NCBI GenBank assembly: GCA_904502165.1
Contig: CAJGDB010000011.1
Coordinates: 1-33,071, forward strand
Direction: 5' to 3'
Length of the DNA stretch: 33,071 nucleotides
From: an uncultured Akkermansia sp.
GTDB taxonomy: Bacteria; Verrucomicrobiota; Verrucomicrobiia; Verrucomicrobiales; Akkermansiaceae
Part shown: in pieces, positions 29,860 through 33,071 of the stretch
How positions within the stretch are numbered: the first letter of the stretch is position 1
Layout: every line of letters begins with the position of its first letter
Program-made: the position numbers and the translations under genes
The notes under the pieces: model-generated
What the model saw: only the letters and a program-made list of their open reading frames with translations
What the model was told of the DNA's origin: nothing
Databases searched by the model: none

Positions 29860-31875
29860 TTATTTATGACTGAACAGGGGAGTGAAGTGGATAGCCCAGT
29901 CAAGATGATACCCGGGATACGGCTGTTCCACTACAATGGTATTTTTGCCCTTTTTGAGTGTCAGCTCTGTCGGGTCAAGCATCCACCATACTTCCTCCAG
30001 ATCCAGCGGGTCGCTGAACCCCCACACCTTGGCTGCAAGTGCACGCTGGCCGGCAAGTTTGTACACCTTGGGGTTGTTTACCTCCTGACCGTTAATCCAC
30101 ACCCGGGTCCCAGCCTGCGACCATTTGCCGTTTTCGGGTACGCCAGTCCAGCGGCGGTTAGAGCGTTCCGGCGCATCGAAGCCAATCATGAACGGATACT
30201 TTCCTGTCTTTTCTACCTGAATTTCAGTGACTGCCCAGACCGTTACACCTGTCTTGGCGTTGCGATACATACCCTGGTTGCCCGAGCCATCGCGCGTGCG
30301 GAAGTAAAGGTTGGAGCAATTCACTTTTTTCGTTGTAAGGGTATCCAGTTCATTGTTCAGAACCTTATTGCGGACATTTTCTGCCGTTGCGGAATCCACC
30401 GGTTCAACAAGAGTCCAGGTTACCGAGCTTTCCGGCCACATGGGGAAATCTTCATTCTTGAAGATACTCTGGCGGATATCAGCCATGCGTTGCTCGAAGA
30501 GATGATAGGCTTTGCCCGCCTCTGTGTCGATGGCCGGCATTTCCGGGATAAATCCATCACCTTGGCCAGCGCCGCCAATCCAGCCTCGCTCTGCCATGGC
30601 GCACATGGCCGGCCACATGTTGCACATGCCGGGAATCCATTCCTTGTTGTCTACCTTGCCGTCCGGCCAGATACCGAGGACAACACCCAGGCAATTCTCA
30701 TCTCCCTTTGCTGCACCGCAGGGGCGCATGAAGAAATAGCGGCGCACCATCATGGCCGGGGAGTACACATTGGAATAACCGACGGCATAGTCGAGCGTTC
30801 TGCCGGAGATATTCTCAAGGGATTTGACACAGCCGGCAAAGCCCTCGGCCCAGCGCTTCTGGATGGAATCCGGGTGTACCTTCAAATCGCGTCCACCAGC
30901 CCACTGGGCATGGTCTCGGTCGTTAGCCTTGAGGACCTTGCATGCCATGTTTACAAACTGTTCAGCATTGGCAATGTGGACTTCGTCTGCCCCGAAACTG
31001 ATGATGGGGCAGAGCGCCTTCGGTATTTCCTTGCAGAATTCATTCAGCAGTTCTGTGCAAATCTTCATGCCTTCCTCAGATTCCATGCGGCAGTTGAATG
31101 CCTTCGGGAAATAGGAGCTGTGGCCGGGCATATCCAATTCCGGCAGAATCAGCACATGGCGTTTTCTGGCATATTGGATGAGTTCACGAATCTCGCTATA
31201 CGAGTACGTGTCATTATGGTCTCGCTCGCGGGTCTTCGGATTGTTCAGAATGGGGTATTTCTTGCATTGTACGCGCCACCCGTGGTGATCCGTCAGATGC
31301 CAGTGGAAAAGGTTGACTTTCAGGCGGGCTGCAAGGTCAATCTCTTTCTTCAGGCGGTCAAGCTTGCGGAAATTGCGGCCGCTGTCCTGCATGTACCCGC
31401 GGTATTTGAAAGCCGGCCAGTCCTTGATTCTGCACTGGGTGAGAGTTTTCTTGCCGTGTACCAGCTGGCGGAGTGTCTGCAGGCCATAGAAGAAACCGGC
31501 TTCTGCATTGGCTTCGATGGTGATGCTTTTTTTGCCAACCTGCAGGATGTACCCCTCGGCGGAGGCTTCTGCATCCAGTTTATCACCCGCTTTCTTCAGG
31601 GCTACTGTCATGCTGCCCTTTGCGTTGCCTTTGATATCGTGCAGAAGTCCTTTCCAGGCAATTCTGACGGAATCGGCAGCATTTCCCTTGAGTTTCCATC
31701 CCTCTGCAGCGGGAATTTTAATTTTAGCCTCTTTCCATTCCACTTCGCGGGGGAAGGGGATGAGCGAAGCCGGAGCTTCTTCTTCCAGCTTCAGGTCATG
31801 AGGCGATTTCCATTCAGCCATAGCAGAACCGGCAAGCACCAGGCAAAGGGTCAGATTCAGGAAAAATTTCAACAT
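29860..31875 (-). CDS. GH20 beta-N-acetylhexosaminidase, exported
   Basis: A 671-residue secreted glycosidase. Its signal peptide is MLKFFLNLTLCLVLAGSAMA (1-20). A GH20b-type alpha/beta domain (about 35-150) precedes the TIM barrel. Barrel motifs are RGYMQDSGRNF, VNLFHWHLTDHHGWR (187-201), LILPELDMPGHSSYFP (242-257) and the catalytic Asp-Glu pair D297-E298 in SFGADEVH. The family usually has GGDE and a D-D/N-x-G-W-R variant of the first loop, so this is a somewhat divergent member. A C-terminal beta domain (about 515-671, WAVTEIQVEKTGKYPF, TRVWINGQEV) resembles carbohydrate- or glycan-contacting modules. It would remove terminal GlcNAc or GalNAc from mucin-type glycans. The ATG at 31875 begins the signal peptide; an ATG at 31893 lies inside the promoter. 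Confidence 0.88.
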   Translation of the reverse strand: MLKFFLNLTLCLVLAGSAMAEWKSPHDLKLEEEAPASLIPFPREVEWKEAKIKIPAAEGWKLKGNAADSVRIAWKGLLHDIKGNAKGSMTVALKKAGDKLDAEASAEGYILQVGKKSITIEANAEAGFFYGLQTLRQLVHGKKTLTQCRIKDWPAFKYRGYMQDSGRNFRKLDRLKKEIDLAARLKVNLFHWHLTDHHGWRVQCKKYPILNNPKTRERDHNDTYSYSEIRELIQYARKRHVLILPELDMPGHSSYFPKAFNCRMESEEGMKICTELLNEFCKEIPKALCPIISFGADEVHIANAEQFVNMACKVLKANDRDHAQWAGGRDLKVHPDSIQKRWAEGFAGCVKSLENISGRTLDYAVGYSNVYSPAMMVRRYFFMRPCGAAKGDENCLGVVLGIWPDGKVDNKEWIPGMCNMWPAMCAMAERGWIGGAGQGDGFIPEMPAIDTEAGKAYHLFEQRMADIRQSIFKNEDFPMWPESSVTWTLVEPVDSATAENVRNKVLNNELDTLTTKKVNCSNLYFRTRDGSGNQGMYRNAKTGVTVWAVTEIQVEKTGKYPFMIGFDAPERSNRRWTGVPENGKWSQAGTRVWINGQEVNNPKVYKLAGQRALAAKVWGFSDPLDLEEVWWMLDPTELTLKKGKNTIVVEQPYPGYHLDWAIHFTPLFSHK

Positions 31876-31883
31876 ATCAGAGC

Positions 31884-31912
31884 TATCTAGCATATCTCTG
31901 GCCGGAAATCAA
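31884..31912 (-). promoter_or_regulatory. Probable promoter of the GH20 gene, near-leaderless
   Basis: On the minus strand TTGATT (31912-31907), 17 bases, TAGATA (31889-31884), preceded by a TG one base upstream of the -10. Eight bases separate the -10 from the ATG at 31875. Confidence 0.4.
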
Positions 31913-31949
31913 GCAGGAAATTGCCTCAGACGAGTGGGGTGACAGGCTG

Positions 31950-33071
31950 CTATACCTCATCAACAGGTTTAAAATCAGCGAATCCGGTAGCAGCATCCAC
32001 TCGCGTAGGGATGACTCGGATTTTGGCCCCCGGGTAGAAGCAATGGGCATCGGTGCTGGTCCATCGTTCTGCGTGGCGCTCAAAGTACCAGGTGCATTTT
32101 CCGGGTAAATCCGCGCCCGATACGAAGCCCTTGACATTCAGCAGGGGTACTTCAACTGCAAGTCCCTGGGGCCAGCAGGCCAGCACCACGGCATCCCAGA
32201 CACGAGGGTGCTCCTTCTCGCATTGCAATTCGAGGAAGCGGGACATCATGCTCTGCTGGGCTTCGCTTTCTGCGGCAGCTGCATTGCGCTCTGTCTCAGA
32301 GATATGGTCTGCAACGGCAGCGAGTGCAGCCATGCCGGGCAGGGGGGCAGAGGGTGTGCCGCTCAGACGGCTGAAGGAGCGGTGTACCACGAGGTCTGCA
32401 TAGCGGCGGATGGGACTGGTGAAATGGCAGTAGTCGCCTTTAGCCAGGCCGTAGTGCCCCAGGGCATCCGGTGAGTAGCGGGCGCGCATCATGGCACGCA
32501 GAACGCGAACCTTGAGAATATCCTCATCCGGGTGGCCTTCCAGCCGGGCCATGACGGCATTGAGCTCCTCCCTTGTCTCCAGGGAACCGGCCTTGATGCC
32601 ATAAGCCTTGAGCTCCTGGGCGAGTTCGTTCAACTTTGCCGGATCCGGGGCTTCGTGCACGCGGTAGATGGTGGGCAACTGGTGGGCATTGAGAGCCTGT
32701 GCTACGGATTCGTTGGCTGCCAGCATGAATTCCTCCACGAGCTGGTGGGCTTCATCGCTGGTTTCCACCTCGATATCGACCGGAGCTCCATGTTCATCGG
32801 TGATGAGCCGTATTTCGGGCATATCGAGCTGTAATGCCCCGGCCTCGAAACGCTTGCGCCGCAGCAGGGCGGCCAGTTTGCCGGCCTCCTTAATCATGGC
32901 ATCCACCTCGTCATCTCCTGTGCCGGAGCCGCCCTGCAGCACGGCAAGAGCCTGCGGGTAGGCGAGACGCCGGCGTGAGCAGATAACCGCATCCCGGAAC
33001 TCTGCTTTGAAAACCTTTCCCTGGCGGTTAATCTGCATCAGGCATAGGCGGGTCAGTCTATCCTCTCCCTG
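31950..33071 (-). CDS. rnr: RNase R/RNase II-type exoribonuclease, C-terminal part (partial)
   Basis: The last 373 codons of a gene that continues beyond the right edge; the frame is open to base 33071. The visible part starts within the RNB catalytic domain (GEDRLTRLCLMQINRQGKV, then FRDAVICSRRRLAYPQAL). It includes the RNB signature HYGLAKGDYCHFTSPIRRYADLVVHRSF in two adjoining pieces and ends in an S1-like beta domain (LLNVKGFVSGADLPG). RNase R degrades structured RNA 3' to 5'. There is no Lys-rich tail after the S1 domain, unlike E. coli RNase R, so an RNase II-like protein cannot be excluded. The gene ends 74 bases before the GH20 start codon; no clear terminator is visible between them. 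Confidence 0.88.
   Translation of the reverse strand, partial: QGEDRLTRLCLMQINRQGKVFKAEFRDAVICSRRRLAYPQALAVLQGGSGTGDDEVDAMIKEAGKLAALLRRKRFEAGALQLDMPEIRLITDEHGAPVDIEVETSDEAHQLVEEFMLAANESVAQALNAHQLPTIYRVHEAPDPAKLNELAQELKAYGIKAGSLETREELNAVMARLEGHPDEDILKVRVLRAMMRARYSPDALGHYGLAKGDYCHFTSPIRRYADLVVHRSFSRLSGTPSAPLPGMAALAAVADHISETERNAAAAESEAQQSMMSRFLELQCEKEHPRVWDAVVLACWPQGLAVEVPLLNVKGFVSGADLPGKCTWYFERHAERWTSTDAHCFYPGAKIRVIPTRVDAATGFADFKPVDEV

Noticed and set aside
29866..31890. A 674-codon open frame on the plus strand, exactly opposite GH20
   Set aside because: It mirrors GH20 codon for codon and has no promoter or family motif. The same holds for 5932-7275 opposite gltX.
1..33071. tRNA, rRNA, insertion sequence, prophage or toxin-antitoxin genes
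   Set aside because: No conserved RNA gene sequences, transposase or integrase motifs, or terminal inverted repeats were recognised by eye. A tRNAscan or Infernal run would settle small RNAs.

Overview
The window is about 33 kb of moderately GC-rich (mid-50s % by eye), densely coded bacterial chromosome. Gene content suggests a Verrucomicrobiota member close to Akkermansia: two secreted glycosidases aimed at mucin or blood-group glycans (GH110 and GH20), several small exported thioredoxin-fold proteins with Lys/Ala-rich linkers, and a branching-enzyme tail of the eukaryote-like type. This is inferred from protein style; there is no rRNA in the window to prove it. I see no tRNA, rRNA, IS element, prophage or CRISPR array.

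Layout. 1-1.7 kb: 3' end of glgB, a 41-codon membrane micro-ORF coupled to a DUF3592-like protein, and an exported thioredoxin-like protein. 1.8-4.6 kb (+): corA-argB-nadK. 4.6-7.3 kb (-): gltX-queA-DUF805 protein. 7.4-10.1 kb (-): Rrf2-type regulator, GH110 alpha-galactosidase and a small membrane protein, tightly coupled. 10.3-12.1 kb (-): dnaA with a long AT-rich leader. 12.0-21.6 kb (-): one long apparent operon, running from a consensus promoter at 21.6 kb to a strong terminator at 12.04 kb. It encodes a GTPase, a GAP1-like membrane protein, a coiled-coil membrane protein, a YfcE-like phosphodiesterase, a phosphopantetheinyl transferase, a CPBP protease and ThiL. 21.7-23.2 kb (+): panC-lolD. 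23.2-26.0 kb (-): three exported thioredoxin-fold proteins with a nitroreductase. 26.0-28.6 kb (-): khpA-priA. 28.7-29.8 kb (-): FKBP isomerase. 29.9-31.9 kb (-): GH20 hexosaminidase. 31.95 kb to the end (-): 3' part of an RNase R/II-type exonuclease.

The best candidate for an undescribed system is the first three genes of the long operon (21551 down to 14859). The GTPase carries an FHA-like region, a GYF-like stretch and a split zinc ribbon. Its partner begins with a domain that looks like the GAP1-N2 family of predicted GTPase-centred conflict systems and continues through a membrane anchor into a large outer region. The third protein has a basic cytoplasmic head, one membrane span and a long coiled coil. 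Together they look like a GTP-driven switch that spans the inner membrane.

A second pattern concerns gene starts. Upstream of five or six genes there is a good -35/17 bp/-10 promoter whose -10 box ends only 6 (once 8) bases before the ATG, so the transcripts would begin at or next to the start codon. Shine-Dalgarno motifs are nearly absent in the window (corA is the clear exception), so leaderless or SD-independent initiation may be common in this organism.
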